Source of the DNA: Pseudomonas citri
GTDB lineage: Bacteria; Pseudomonadota; Gammaproteobacteria; Pseudomonadales; Pseudomonadaceae
Direction: 5' to 3'
NCBI RefSeq assembly: GCF_025336485.1
Contig: NZ_JAODAB010000002.1
Coordinates: 62,001 to 126,000 of the forward strand
Length of the DNA stretch: 64,000 nucleotides
This document shows, piece by piece, positions 15,400-24,702 of the stretch. The first letter of the stretch is position 1; every line of letters begins with the position of its first letter. The position numbers were made by a program, and so were the translations under genes. The notes under the pieces were generated by a model that was not told the DNA's origin, searched no databases, and was given only the letters and a program-made list of their open reading frames with translations.

Positions 15400-17853
15400 A
15401 TGAAAAAACTCAAACTGGTGATGATCGGCAACGGTATGGCCGGGGTTCGGACCCTCGAAGAACTGCTCAAGCTGAGCAACGAGCTGTACGACATCACGGT
15501 GTTCGGCGCCGAGCCCCACGCCAACTACAACCGCATCCTGCTCTCGCCGGTGCTGGCCGGTGAGCAGACCTTCGAAGAGATCGTGCTCAACGACCTGAGC
15601 TGGTATCAGGAACACAACATCAAGCTGCTGCTCAACCGCAAGGTGGTGCAGATCGACCGGGTCAAGCGCCGGGTCATCGCCGAAGACGGCAGCGAGGCCG
15701 AGTACGACCGCCTGCTGATCGCCACTGGCTCCACGCCGTTCATCCTGCCGATCCCCGGCAACACCCTGGAAGGCGTGATCGGCTACCGCGACATCGCCGA
15801 CACCCAGGCGATGATCGACACCGCCAAGACCCACAAGCACGCCGTGGTGATCGGCGGCGGCCTGCTGGGCCTGGAGGCCGCCAATGGCCTGAAACTGCGC
15901 GGCATGGACGTGACCGTGGTGCACATCGGCGAATGGTTGCTGGAGCGCCAGCTGGACAAGACCAGCGGCCAACTGCTGCAAAGCGCCCTGGAAAGCCGTG
16001 GCCTGAAATTCCGTCTCTGCGAACAGACCCAGGCCCTGCACGATGCCGGCAACGGCCGGGTCGGCTCGGTGCAGTTCAAAAATGGCGACATCATCCCCGC
16101 CGACCTGGTGGTGATGGCCGCCGGCATCCGCCCCAACACCGAACTGGCGGAAAAATCCGGCATCCCTTGCAGCCGTGGGATCCTGGTCAACGACACGATG
16201 CAGACCTACGACCCGCGCGTCTACGCCATCGGCGAATGCGCCAGCCATCGCGGCACCGCCTACGGGCTCGTAGCGCCGCTGTTCGAACAGGCCAAGGTCT
16301 GCGCCAACCACCTCGCACAGTTGGGCTTTGCCACTTACAAGGGTTCGGTCACGTCGACCAAGTTGAAAGTCACCGGCATCGACCTGTTCTCCGCCGGGGA
16401 CTTCATGGGCGGCGAAGGCACCGAGACCATCACCCTTTCCGACCCCATCGGCGGCGTGTACAAGAAACTGGTGATCAAGGACGACGTGCTGGTCGGTGCC
16501 TGCCTGTACGGCGATACGGCGGACGGCGGTTGGTATTTCCGCCAGATCCGTGAAAACGCCGCCATCGGCGAAATCCGCGACCACCTCATGTTCGGTGAGA
16601 ACGCCTTGGGCGACGTCGGCCACCAGGGCCAGGACAAAGCCATGTCCATGGCCGACAGCGCCGAGGTCTGCGGTTGCAACGGCGTGTGCAAGGGCACCAT
16701 CGTAAAGGCGATCCAGGAACACGGGCTGTTCAGCGTCGACGACGTGAAAAAACACACCAAGGCCGCCAGCTCCTGCGGTTCCTGCGCCGGCCTGGTGGAG
16801 CAGATCCTGATCAACACCGTCGGCGGTGCGGCGGACGTCAAGCCCAAGAGCGAAAAAGCCATCTGCGGTTGCAGCGACCTCAATCACGGCCAGATCCGCC
16901 AGGCGATCCGCGACGAGCACCTGCTGACCATCGCCGGCACCATGAACTACCTGAACTGGCGCACCCCCAACGGCTGCGCCACCTGCCGCCCGGCGCTGAA
17001 CTATTACCTGATCTCCACCTGGCCCGGCGAAGCCCACGACGATCCGCAATCGCGCCTGATCAACGAGCGCGCCCACGCCAACATCCAGAAGGACGGCACC
17101 TATTCGGTCGTGCCGCGGATGTGGGGTGGCGTGACCAATCCAGCGGAACTGCGGCGCATTGCCGACGTGGCTGACAAATACAACGTGCCGATGGTCAAGG
17201 TCACGGGCGGGCAGCGCATCGACCTGCTGGGCATCAAGAAGCAGGACCTGCCGGGCGTCTGGAAAGACCTCGACATGCCGTCCGGCCATGCCTACGGCAA
17301 GTCCATCCGCACAGTGAAGACCTGCGTGGGCAGCGAGTTCTGCCGCTTTGGCACGCAAAACTCCACGCAGCTGGGCATCGAGCTGGAGCATGACCTGTTC
17401 AACATGTGGTCGCCCCACAAGGTGAAACTGGCCGTCTCCGGTTGCCCACGCAACTGTTCGGAAGCGGGCATCAAGGACGTCGGCATCATTGGCGTCGATT
17501 CCGGCTGGGAGATGTACATCGGCGGCAACGGCGGCATCAAGACCGAAGTCGCCGAGTTTTTCGTCAAGCTCAAGACCGCCGAAGAAGTGCGCGAATACAA
17601 CGGCGCGTTCCTGCAGCTGTACCGCGAGGAAGCCTTCTACCTCGAACGCACCGTGCACTACATGCAGCGCGTCGGCATGGAGCACATCAAGAAAGCCGTG
17701 CTCGAAGATCCGGCCCGGCGCAAGGCCCTGCACGAACGCCTGAAGTTTTCCCTGTCGCTGGAACAGGACCCGTGGAAACAGCGCCTGGAACAACCCCTGC
17801 TGAAAAAAGAGTTTGAAGTCATCCCCGTGAAAAACCTGGAGGTGCCGGCATGA
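15400..17853 (+). CDS. nirB: Assimilatory nitrite reductase large subunit NirB
   Basis: Catalyses six-electron reduction of nitrite to ammonium with NAD(P)H. The 817 residues read as an FAD/NAD(P) pyridine-nucleotide oxidoreductase (1-320; MIGNGMAGVRTLEEL and VIGGGLLGLEAANGL), a BFD-type [2Fe-2S] domain (CGCNGVCKG, then CGSC), and the sulfite/nitrite reductase domains with siroheme and [4Fe-4S] cysteines (TCVGSEFCRFG; SGCPRNCSEAG). I chose the ATG at 15400; the frame is open upstream only as far as the terminator. The stop shares ATGA with nirD. Confidence 0.97.
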   Translation: MKKLKLVMIGNGMAGVRTLEELLKLSNELYDITVFGAEPHANYNRILLSPVLAGEQTFEEIVLNDLSWYQEHNIKLLLNRKVVQIDRVKRRVIAEDGSEAEYDRLLIATGSTPFILPIPGNTLEGVIGYRDIADTQAMIDTAKTHKHAVVIGGGLLGLEAANGLKLRGMDVTVVHIGEWLLERQLDKTSGQLLQSALESRGLKFRLCEQTQALHDAGNGRVGSVQFKNGDIIPADLVVMAAGIRPNTELAEKSGIPCSRGILVNDTMQTYDPRVYAIGECASHRGTAYGLVAPLFEQAKVCANHLAQLGFATYKGSVTSTKLKVTGIDLFSAGDFMGGEGTETITLSDPIGGVYKKLVIKDDVLVGACLYGDTADGGWYFRQIRENAAIGEIRDHLMFGENALGDVGHQGQDKAMSMADSAEVCGCNGVCKGTIVKAIQEHGLFSVDDVKKHTKAASSCGSCAGLVEQILINTVGGAADVKPKSEKAICGCSDLNHGQIRQAIRDEHLLTIAGTMNYLNWRTPNGCATCRPALNYYLISTWPGEAHDDPQSRLINERAHANIQKDGTYSVVPRMWGGVTNPAELRRIADVADKYNVPMVKVTGGQRIDLLGIKKQDLPGVWKDLDMPSGHAYGKSIRTVKTCVGSEFCRFGTQNSTQLGIELEHDLFNMWSPHKVKLAVSGCPRNCSEAGIKDVGIIGVDSGWEMYIGGNGGIKTEVAEFFVKLKTAEEVREYNGAFLQLYREEAFYLERTVHYMQRVGMEHIKKAVLEDPARRKALHERLKFSLSLEQDPWKQRLEQPLLKKEFEVIPVKNLEVPA

Positions 17854-18167
17854 ACTGGCTGGATATCTGCGCCCTGGAAGACATCAACGCCCTGGGCTCG
17901 CGCATCGTCACCGGCCCCCAGGGCGACATCGCGATTTTCCGTACCAGCGACGACGAGGTTTTCGCCCTGGATGACCGCTGCCCGCACAAGGGCGGGCCAC
18001 TGTCCCAAGGCCTGGTCTACGGCAAGCGCGTGGCCTGCCCGCTGCACAACTGGCAGATCGATCTGGAAACCGGCCAGGCCCAGACCCCGGATGTGGGCTG
18101 CGCCCATCATCATTCGGTACGGGTCGAGAATGGCCGGGTAATGCTGGCGCTACGGGAAGCAAGCTGA
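17850..18167 (+). CDS. nirD: Assimilatory nitrite reductase small subunit NirD (Rieske)
   Basis: Rieske-like partner of NirB, 105 residues. The [2Fe-2S] ligands are visible as DRCPHKGGPL and ACPLHNWQID (two Cys, two His), so this version keeps the cluster site that some NirD proteins have lost. Both ends overlap neighbours: ATGA with nirB, and the last base of its stop (18167) is the first base of the nitrate reductase ATG. This means tight translational coupling. Confidence 0.96.
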   Translation: MNWLDICALEDINALGSRIVTGPQGDIAIFRTSDDEVFALDDRCPHKGGPLSQGLVYGKRVACPLHNWQIDLETGQAQTPDVGCAHHHSVRVENGRVMLALREAS

Positions 18168-20884
18168 TGAGCCGCCAGACCACTGCCTCGACCTGCTGTT
18201 ATTGCGGAGTCGGCTGCGGCGTGCTGATCGAACATGACGGCGAGCGCATCCTCGGCGTCAGTGGCGATCCCGCCCACCCGGCCAACTTCGGCAAACTGTG
18301 CAGCAAGGGCTCGACCCTGCACCTGACCGGCGACCTCGCCGCCCGCGCCTTGTACCCCGAATTGCGCCTGGGCAAAGGCCTGGCCCGGACCCGTACCGAC
18401 TGGGACAGCGCCCTGGACCACGCCGCCAGCGTGTTCGCCGAGACCCTCGCCGAACACGGCCCCGACAGCGTGGCGTTCTACATCTCCGGCCAGTTGCTGA
18501 CCGAGGATTACTACGCCTTCAACAAGCTGGCCCGGGCCCTGGTGGGCACCAACAACATCGACAGCAACTCACGGCTGTGCATGTCCTCCGCCGTGGTCGG
18601 CTACAAACGCAGCCTCGGTGCCGACGCTCCGCCCTGCAACTACGAAGACCTGGAACTGAGTGATTGCGTGATGATCGTCGGCAGTAACATGGCCTACGCC
18701 CACCCGATCCTGTTTCGCCGCCTCGAAGAGGCGAAATCCCGCCGGCCACAGATGAAAATCATCGTCATCGACCCCCGGCGCACCGACACCTGCGAGCTGG
18801 CGGACCTGCACCTGGCGATCCTGCCGGGCACCGATGTCGCCTTGTTCCATGGGATTCTGCACCTGCTGCTGTGGGAAGACTGGGTCGACCGCGATTTCAT
18901 CAAGGCCCACACCGAGGGCTTGGCCGACCTGAAGAACCTGGTGCGCGACTACACTCCGGCGATGGTCGCCCAGTTGTGCGGCATCAGCGTCGAACAACTG
19001 CAGCACTGCGCCGAATCGATTGGCACCGCATCGAGCTTCCTGTCGTTGTGGTGCATGGGCCTGAACCAGTCCACCGCCGGCAGTGCGAAGAACAGCGCGC
19101 TGATCAACCTGCACCTGGCCACTGGGCAGATCGGCCGGCCGGGCGCGGGGCCCTTCTCGCTGACCGGTCAACCCAACGCCATGGGCGGTCGGGAAACCGG
19201 CAGCCTGTCGAACCTGCTGCCGGGCCACCGCGAAGCCGCCAACCCGGAGCATCGCGCCGAAGTAGCCCGCTATTGGGGGGTGGAGCAATTGCCCGCCACC
19301 ACCGGCTTGAGCGCTATCGAGCTGTTCGAGCAAGTGCGCGAGGGCAAGATCAAGGCCTTGTGGATCGCCTGCACCAACCCGGCCCAGTCGATGCCAGACC
19401 AGCAACTGGTGCGCGCCGCGCTGCAAGCCTGCCCGTTCGTGGTGTTGCAGGAAGCTTTCCGCACCACCGAGACCGCCGCGTTTGCCGACCTGCTGCTGCC
19501 GGCGGCCAGTTGGGGCGAGAAAGAAGGTTCGGTGACCAACTCCGAGCGCCGTATTTCCCACGTCCGCCGGGCAATCGACGCACCGGGTCAAGCGCGGCCG
19601 GACTGGGCGATCACGGTGGATTTCGCCCAACGCCTGGAGAAGCGCCTGCGTCCAGGCAGGCCCAGCCTGTTCGCGTTTGAAACCCCGGCCCAGTTGTTCG
19701 ACGAATACAAACAACTGACCCGTGGCCGCGACCTGGATCTGTCCGGCATCAGCCACGCCCTGATCGACCGGCTCGGCCCTCAACAATGGCCCTTCCCGGA
19801 GGGCGCCACGGTGGGCACGGCGCGTCTTTATGCGGACGGCGTTTTCCCGACCGACAGCGGCCGGGCGCGATTCATCGCCGAGCCTTATCGCGCCGCCAAG
19901 GAACTGCGTGATGCGCGTTACCCGTTGACCCTGAACACCGGTCGCCTGCGCGACCAATGGCACGGCATGAGCCGCACCGGCACCGCCGCGCAGCTGTTCG
20001 GCCATGTGAACGAAGCCGTGCTCAGCCTGCATCCCGACGAATTGCTTCGCCATGGCCTGCAAGCCGGTGATCTGGTCAACCTCAAGAGCCGTCGCGGCAG
20101 CGTGATCGTGGCGGTGGACAGCGACGACAGCGTACGTCCCGGCCAGGCCTTCCTGCCCATGCACTGGGGCGACCGATTCCTCAAGGGCGGGGTCAACACC
20201 CTGACGCAACCGGCCTTCGACCCCTTGTCGAAACAACCGGAACTCAAGCACAGCGGCGTGCGCCTGGAACCGGTGAACCTGCCCTGGCAGCTTTTCGCCT
20301 TGGTCGAAGGCGATGTTCAACAGCATCTGGAGACTTTGCGACCGCTGTGCGAGGCGTTTGCCTACGTCAGCCTGAGCCTGACCGGACGTGAACGTCCGGC
20401 GCTGCTGATCCGTGCCGCCAGTGCCGTCGCCCCCGAGTCGTCACTGCTCCAGGCGATCGATGAACAACTGGGACTGATCGAAGGGCCCGTGCTGGCCTAT
20501 GACGACCCGCGTCGCGCCATCGGTAAACGGGTACGGATCGAACACGGTCGCATCACCGCCATTCGCCTGGCCGGCGAGACCCTGGCCCGGCACTGGTTGC
20601 AGAACCTGTGGCTGGAAGGGCGTACCGATGAGCAGTTGCGGCGCTGGCTGCTGGCGCCTTTGAGCGCGCCGCCGGGCAACGTCGGTGCGGCGCTGGGCGG
20701 CAGCAAGACACTGTGCAACTGCATGAACGTCAGCCAGCGTGCCATCTGCACGGGCATCGAACGCGGCCTGGACTTGCAGGGGCTGAAAAAAGAACTGGGC
20801 TGCGGCACGCAATGCGGTTCCTGCGTACCGGAAATCAAGCGGCTGCTGGTTGCCACCGCGCAACCGCTGGCGGCCATCTCGTGA
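18167..20884 (+). CDS. Assimilatory nitrate reductase catalytic subunit (Mo-bisMGD)
   Basis: Reduces nitrate to nitrite in the cytoplasm; 905 residues. The N-terminal [4Fe-4S] ligands are Cys10, Cys13, Cys17 and Cys45 (CCYCGVGCG, then GKLCSKG). The molybdopterin oxidoreductase core spans about 60-560, and the dinucleotide-binding domain about 600-720. The last 70 residues add a BFD-like [2Fe-2S] domain (CNCMNVSQ, then CGTQCGSCVPEIKRL), as in NasA/NasC-type enzymes fed by a flavoprotein or ferredoxin. There is no Tat signal, as expected for the assimilatory type. It is named nasA, nasC or narB in different species, so I give no symbol. Confidence 0.95.
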   Translation: MSRQTTASTCCYCGVGCGVLIEHDGERILGVSGDPAHPANFGKLCSKGSTLHLTGDLAARALYPELRLGKGLARTRTDWDSALDHAASVFAETLAEHGPDSVAFYISGQLLTEDYYAFNKLARALVGTNNIDSNSRLCMSSAVVGYKRSLGADAPPCNYEDLELSDCVMIVGSNMAYAHPILFRRLEEAKSRRPQMKIIVIDPRRTDTCELADLHLAILPGTDVALFHGILHLLLWEDWVDRDFIKAHTEGLADLKNLVRDYTPAMVAQLCGISVEQLQHCAESIGTASSFLSLWCMGLNQSTAGSAKNSALINLHLATGQIGRPGAGPFSLTGQPNAMGGRETGSLSNLLPGHREAANPEHRAEVARYWGVEQLPATTGLSAIELFEQVREGKIKALWIACTNPAQSMPDQQLVRAALQACPFVVLQEAFRTTETAAFADLLLPAASWGEKEGSVTNSERRISHVRRAIDAPGQARPDWAITVDFAQRLEKRLRPGRPSLFAFETPAQLFDEYKQLTRGRDLDLSGISHALIDRLGPQQWPFPEGATVGTARLYADGVFPTDSGRARFIAEPYRAAKELRDARYPLTLNTGRLRDQWHGMSRTGTAAQLFGHVNEAVLSLHPDELLRHGLQAGDLVNLKSRRGSVIVAVDSDDSVRPGQAFLPMHWGDRFLKGGVNTLTQPAFDPLSKQPELKHSGVRLEPVNLPWQLFALVEGDVQQHLETLRPLCEAFAYVSLSLTGRERPALLIRAASAVAPESSLLQAIDEQLGLIEGPVLAYDDPRRAIGKRVRIEHGRITAIRLAGETLARHWLQNLWLEGRTDEQLRRWLLAPLSAPPGNVGAALGGSKTLCNCMNVSQRAICTGIERGLDLQGLKKELGCGTQCGSCVPEIKRLLVATAQPLAAIS

Positions 20885-20894
20885 GGAAAACACT

Positions 20895-21650
20895 ATGAAC
20901 GCAAAAGTCTGGCTGGTGGGTGCGGGTCCCGGTGACCCTGAATTGCTGACCCTCAAAGCCGTGCGCGCCCTGCGCGAGGCCGACGTGGTGTTGATCGACG
21001 ACCTGGTCAACGACGCCGTGCTGGAGCATTGCCCCGGCGCGCGCGTCATTGCCGTGGGCAAGCGCGGTGGCTGCCGCTCCACGCCACAGGCCTTCATCCA
21101 TCGCCTGATGCTGCGCTACGCCCGCCAAGGCAAATGCGTGGTGCGCCTCAAGGGCGGCGACCCGTGCATCTTCGGACGTGGCGGTGAGGAAGCCCAGTGG
21201 CTGCGTGGGCATGGCGTCGAGGTCGAGCTGGTCAACGGCATTACCGCCGGCCTCGCTGGCGCGACCCAATGCGATATTCCGCTGACCCTGCGCGGAATCG
21301 CCCGGGGCGTGACCCTGGTCACCGCCCACACCCAGGACGGCAGCAGCCTGAACTGGCAAGCCTTGGCGCAAGGCGGCACGACCCTGGTGGTTTACATGGG
21401 CGTGGCGAAACTGAGCGAGATCCGTGAGCAACTGCTGGCCGGCGGCCTGGCCGCGGACACGCCCGTGGCCATGATCGAAAACGCCTCCCTGCCCCATCAG
21501 CGCGACTGCCGCAGCGACCTGGCGTCGATGGAGGCCGATGCCAGCGCCTTTCAACTCAAGAGCCCAGCCATTCTGGTGATTGGCGCCGTGGCGGGCGCGG
21601 CTGAACTGGCTGCTTCGCAACCCGCCTGGGTCCAGGCCTCAGCGCTGTAG
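20895..21650 (+). CDS. cobA: Uroporphyrinogen-III C-methyltransferase (SUMT)
   Basis: Adds two methyl groups to uroporphyrinogen III to give precorrin-2, the precursor of the siroheme needed by NirB. At 251 residues it is single-domain SUMT, not the longer CysG fusion. Motifs are VGAGPGDPELLTLKAVRAL at the N-terminus, VVRLKGGDPCIFGRGGEE near residue 85, and GITAGLAGATQCDIPLT. I chose the ATG at 20895, 10 nt after the nitrate reductase stop; upstream in-frame codons belong to that gene. Confidence 0.95.
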   Translation: MNAKVWLVGAGPGDPELLTLKAVRALREADVVLIDDLVNDAVLEHCPGARVIAVGKRGGCRSTPQAFIHRLMLRYARQGKCVVRLKGGDPCIFGRGGEEAQWLRGHGVEVELVNGITAGLAGATQCDIPLTLRGIARGVTLVTAHTQDGSSLNWQALAQGGTTLVVYMGVAKLSEIREQLLAGGLAADTPVAMIENASLPHQRDCRSDLASMEADASAFQLKSPAILVIGAVAGAAELAASQPAWVQASAL

Positions 21651-21697
21651 CAGACAGCAGCATAGGTTCTGCATCCGATCAGAAATCGCAGGCAAAG

Positions 21698-21723
21698 AAA
21701 AACCCGGCCTAGGCCGGGTTTTT
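21698..21723. terminator. Bidirectional terminator between cobA and oprF
   Basis: AAAAACCCGGCC and its exact complement GGCCGGGTTTTT meet at the central CTAG. Both strands end in five T, and the two genes converge here, so it can serve both. Confidence 0.92.
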
Positions 21724-21740
21724 CCAAAGCTGTGGGCTAA

Positions 21741-22775
21741 TTACTTAGCTTGGGCTTCAACCTGCGCTTCTACGCGACGGTTAACAGCGCGACCAGCTTC
21801 AGTGGCGTTGTCAGCAACTGGGCGGGATTCGCCGTAGCCAACGGACTGAACGCGGGACGACTCAACACCGTACTGGTTGGTCAGAACTTGCTTGACGGCG
21901 TTTGCACGACGCTCGGACAGTTTCTGGTTGTAAGCGTCAGGACCGACGGAGTCAGTGTGACCTTCAACAGTAGTGGTGGTGGATGGGTACTGCTTCATGA
22001 AGTCAGCCAGGTTCTTGATGTCGCCGTAGCTGTTTGGCTTGACGACCGACTTGTCGAAGTCGAACTTGACGTCCAGCTCAACACGTACGACTTCAGCAAC
22101 AGCTGGGCAGCCATCAGCGTCAACGGTTACGTTGGCTGGGGTGTCAGGGCACTTGTCGACGTTGTCGCACACGCCATCGTTGTCGCTGTCGGAGCAGACT
22201 TCAGCCGGTGCTGGAACTGGAGCAGCAGCAGGCTTGGAGCCGCCACCGAAGTTCACACCGATACCGACGCTAGGAGCCCACTCGGTGTCGCCCTGGTCGA
22301 TGTTGTATTGAGCTTCAACGCCAGCACGGGCGTAGAAGTTCTCGGTGAAGTACAGCTTGGCGCCGCCACCAACGTTAGCGAAGGTGGAACGGTTACGACC
22401 ATTGTCGCCGTTCTGACCGATGCTCTGGTCGGAGAAACCAGCCGATACGTAAGGACGCAGCATGTCGCCTGGGTTGTTGAAGTGGTACAGGGCGTCCAGG
22501 GCAGTGTTGGCGCCTTTGATGTTACGACCGTCGTCGGAACGTGCGTTGTGCACTTCGTCGTAGGCCAGACGCAGTTCAACGTCGTCGGTCAGGAAGTAAC
22601 CAACCGAACCGCCGAACAGGTTGCCGTTGTTCTTGAAGTTACGAGCGCTGTCGAATTGTTCTTTCTTGGCGAAGCCTTCGATTTCAACTGCGCCTTGGCC
22701 TTGTGCCAGAGCGCCGAAAGAAGTGGCGGCAATCAAAGAACCAATGGCAAAGCCCAAGGTGTTTTTCAGTTTCAT
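21741..22775 (-). CDS. oprF: Major outer-membrane porin OprF (OmpA family)
   Basis: Abundant outer-membrane protein linking the envelope to peptidoglycan and forming a slow nonspecific pore; 344 residues. It has a signal peptide (MKLKNTLGFAIGSLIAATSF, cut after ALA), an eight-stranded barrel to about residue 180, a Pro-Ala linker, and a Cys-rich thrombospondin-like loop (CSDSDNDGVCDNVDKCPD). The C-terminal OmpA peptidoglycan domain has VEGHTDSVGPDAYNQKLSER. Codon use looks strongly biased, as for a highly expressed gene. It lies 107 nt downstream of sigX, whose product activates it in other pseudomonads. Confidence 0.98.
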   Translation of the reverse strand: MKLKNTLGFAIGSLIAATSFGALAQGQGAVEIEGFAKKEQFDSARNFKNNGNLFGGSVGYFLTDDVELRLAYDEVHNARSDDGRNIKGANTALDALYHFNNPGDMLRPYVSAGFSDQSIGQNGDNGRNRSTFANVGGGAKLYFTENFYARAGVEAQYNIDQGDTEWAPSVGIGVNFGGGSKPAAAPVPAPAEVCSDSDNDGVCDNVDKCPDTPANVTVDADGCPAVAEVVRVELDVKFDFDKSVVKPNSYGDIKNLADFMKQYPSTTTTVEGHTDSVGPDAYNQKLSERRANAVKQVLTNQYGVESSRVQSVGYGESRPVADNATEAGRAVNRRVEAQVEAQAK

Positions 22776-22882
22776 CCGTTAAATCCCCATCTGGTGATTG
22801 TGAAGCAGTCCCGCAAACCGGGGGACAACTCGGCGGCAAGTCTAACAGAACTTGCCCACACGTAAGAGATATTTGCGCCGAA

Positions 22883-23473
22883 CTAAGTTTCAGCAATGCC
22901 TGCAAATTTCTCACGTAATTTGTCAAGAGCGCGCTTGTAACGCATTTTTGTCGCGCTCAAACCCATGTGCATGATATCCGCGATCTCCTGGAACTCCAGC
23001 TCTGCGACAAATCGTAGCACCAGAATTTCCCGGTCGATCGGATTCACATAAACCAACCAACGATCGAGCCCACCCTTTTCCTCGGGCTTGGGCGCCTTCT
23101 CTTCAGACGCTTCCTCTAGAGGATCCAGGCTCAAAGCGTCCATCAAGCGACGCTTTCGTCGTTCCTTACGGTACTGGGTGATGCATTCGTTGTACGTGAT
23201 GCTATATAGCCATGTCTTGAACTTCGATTTCCCCTCGAAGTTCTTCAGGCCATACAACACCTTCAACATCACCTCCTGACAGACATCGTCAGCGTCGCGA
23301 TCGTTCCCCAGATACCGTGCACAAACGTTAAATAGTGTTCTCTGGTAACGGCGCATCAATTCTTCGTAAGCACGAGTTACGTGGAACAGCTCCGTGTGCG
23401 CGCGCGCGACCAACTCCTCGTCGGAGAGATCACGGGGGTCATAGCGCGTGGATAGCGATTGGGGTTTGTTCAA
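22883..23473 (-). CDS. sigX: ECF sigma factor SigX
   Basis: Envelope-stress sigma factor of 196 residues. Region 2 includes ELMRRYQRTLFNVCARYLGN and DVCQEVMLKVLYGL. Region 4 includes NPIDREILVLRFVAELEFQE and IADIMHMGLSATKMRYKRAL. The start is TTG (23473), supported by the match of MNKPQSLSTRYDPRDLSDEE to SigX proteins and by the lack of an upstream alternative. No clear Shine-Dalgarno sequence precedes it, so translation may be weak or regulated. No anti-sigma gene is adjacent. It sits between cmpX and oprF as in P. aeruginosa. Confidence 0.95.
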   Translation of the reverse strand: MNKPQSLSTRYDPRDLSDEELVARAHTELFHVTRAYEELMRRYQRTLFNVCARYLGNDRDADDVCQEVMLKVLYGLKNFEGKSKFKTWLYSITYNECITQYRKERRKRRLMDALSLDPLEEASEEKAPKPEEKGGLDRWLVYVNPIDREILVLRFVAELEFQEIADIMHMGLSATKMRYKRALDKLREKFAGIAET

Positions 23474-23566
23474 AACAAGTCGGGCCGACAGTCTAGGTCA
23501 ATGTGCGCCGCAACCTGCGGGTGGCAGGCAATTTTGCGGCGGCATACATTAGCAGGATTTGCCGGG

Positions 23567-24391
23567 TTAGCGGCTACTCACATGCTGCTCCAGCAGGATC
23601 CGATTGGACAGCGACACCAGTTCGCCCTCCTCGGTCAGCAATGTGGTTTTCACCGTGCCGATCTCTTCGATCTGGCCTTCGACCTCGCCAACACGCACTT
23701 GTTGCCCCACCTCATACAATTCACGCACATAGATTCCGGCCAGGATCTGGCCGGCGATTTCCCGGCTTCCCAGGCCCATCGCCAGCGCCACCGCCAGACC
23801 AACGGTAATCAAGACGATCACGATCACGTGGTTGAGCAGGTCAGTCTTGACCTCCAATTGGCTGATCGCGACAGAAATACTGATGATGATCACCAGGCCC
23901 TGGGCGATGCGCCCCAAGCCTGCAGCGTAGTCCAAGCCCACGCCTTCTGCCGCACCGCGCACCAACCCATTGACCAGTTGTGCCAGCAAGACCCCGACCA
24001 ACAACACCAGCGCCGCGCCAAAAACCTTCGGCAAATACAGCGCAAGCATATCGAGCGTCGCCGAAACACGCTGAAGACCAAGGGACTCGGCGGCGGAGAC
24101 CAGGAAAATCAGCACCACGAACCAGTAGACGATCTTGCCGACCAGGGTCGAGATCGGCACCTGGATACCGCCACGGGACAACAGCTTGGTCAGCCCGGTA
24201 CCGGCCATCAGGCGGTCGAGGCCCAGCTTGGCGAGCAGCTTGGACAGCAGCGTGTCCAGCAACTTGGCCACGACGAACCCCAGCAACAGCACGACCAGCG
24301 CGCCGAAGAGGTTCGGGATGAAATTAGCCACCTTGGTCCACAACGCGGTCATTGCCGTGACGAGGCTCTGGGTCCAGAGATCAAGTTCCAT
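23567..24391 (-). CDS. cmpX: Conserved membrane protein CmpX (small mechanosensitive channel family)
   Basis: Predicted inner-membrane channel of 274 residues with about four or five hydrophobic segments in the first 200 residues, followed by an MscS-like beta domain (GSREIAGQILAGIYVRELYE; VGEVEGQIEEIGTVKTTLL). In other pseudomonads, CmpX affects SigX activity and c-di-GMP. The ATG at 24391 lies immediately after the crfX stop (TGAATATG), so the two are coupled. Confidence 0.9.
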   Translation of the reverse strand: MELDLWTQSLVTAMTALWTKVANFIPNLFGALVVLLLGFVVAKLLDTLLSKLLAKLGLDRLMAGTGLTKLLSRGGIQVPISTLVGKIVYWFVVLIFLVSAAESLGLQRVSATLDMLALYLPKVFGAALVLLVGVLLAQLVNGLVRGAAEGVGLDYAAGLGRIAQGLVIIISISVAISQLEVKTDLLNHVIVIVLITVGLAVALAMGLGSREIAGQILAGIYVRELYEVGQQVRVGEVEGQIEEIGTVKTTLLTEEGELVSLSNRILLEQHVSSR

Positions 24392-24393
24392 AT

Positions 24394-24639
24394 TCAATCA
24401 GCCTTATCAGCGGTGCGGGTAACAGGTTTACGACGGGAAACCGGCGAGACATGGGCCGACCCGTTATTCAGGGCGATCATCAGCGCGGGCAACCAGCGGC
24501 CCAGCAGACTGAACAGATCGCCGGCGCCGACCTGGCGGTTGGCGGTTTTCAGTACACGCCCAAGGCAGGCATCGTCGTCCCGGCTGGACGGCGAGGCCCT
24601 GAGCATGTCGCGCAAAGACTGTTCGAACGGATCGTGCAT
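24394..24639 (-). CDS. crfX: Small conserved protein CrfX
   Basis: An 81-residue protein in the fixed place between cmaX and cmpX. It begins MHDPFEQSLRDMLRASPSSR, followed by DDACLGRVLKTANRQVGAGD and one short hydrophobic stretch (LLGRWLPALMIALN). The ATG at 24639 has AGAGG 5 nt upstream; the GTG at 24645 overlaps that site and is less likely. The function is not established; the name comes from synteny with P. aeruginosa. Confidence 0.85.
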   Translation of the reverse strand: MHDPFEQSLRDMLRASPSSRDDDACLGRVLKTANRQVGAGDLFSLLGRWLPALMIALNNGSAHVSPVSRRKPVTRTADKAD

Positions 24640-24702
24640 ACGCACCTCTCGTGATGTCTGTGGAAGACGCGATCAAATTTCCCCGGGTCACATGAAATCC
24701 CG

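Noticed and set aside
15085..17793. Antisense open frame of about 900 codons opposite nirB
   Set aside because: It mirrors the nirB codon structure in GC-rich DNA. Its translation is Val/Gly/His/Asp-rich without any family motif, while nirB carries all expected cofactor motifs.
18569..20326. Antisense open frame of nearly 600 codons opposite nitrate reductase
   Set aside because: Low-complexity Gln/Ala/Gly-rich translation with no recognisable fold; sense gene is certain.
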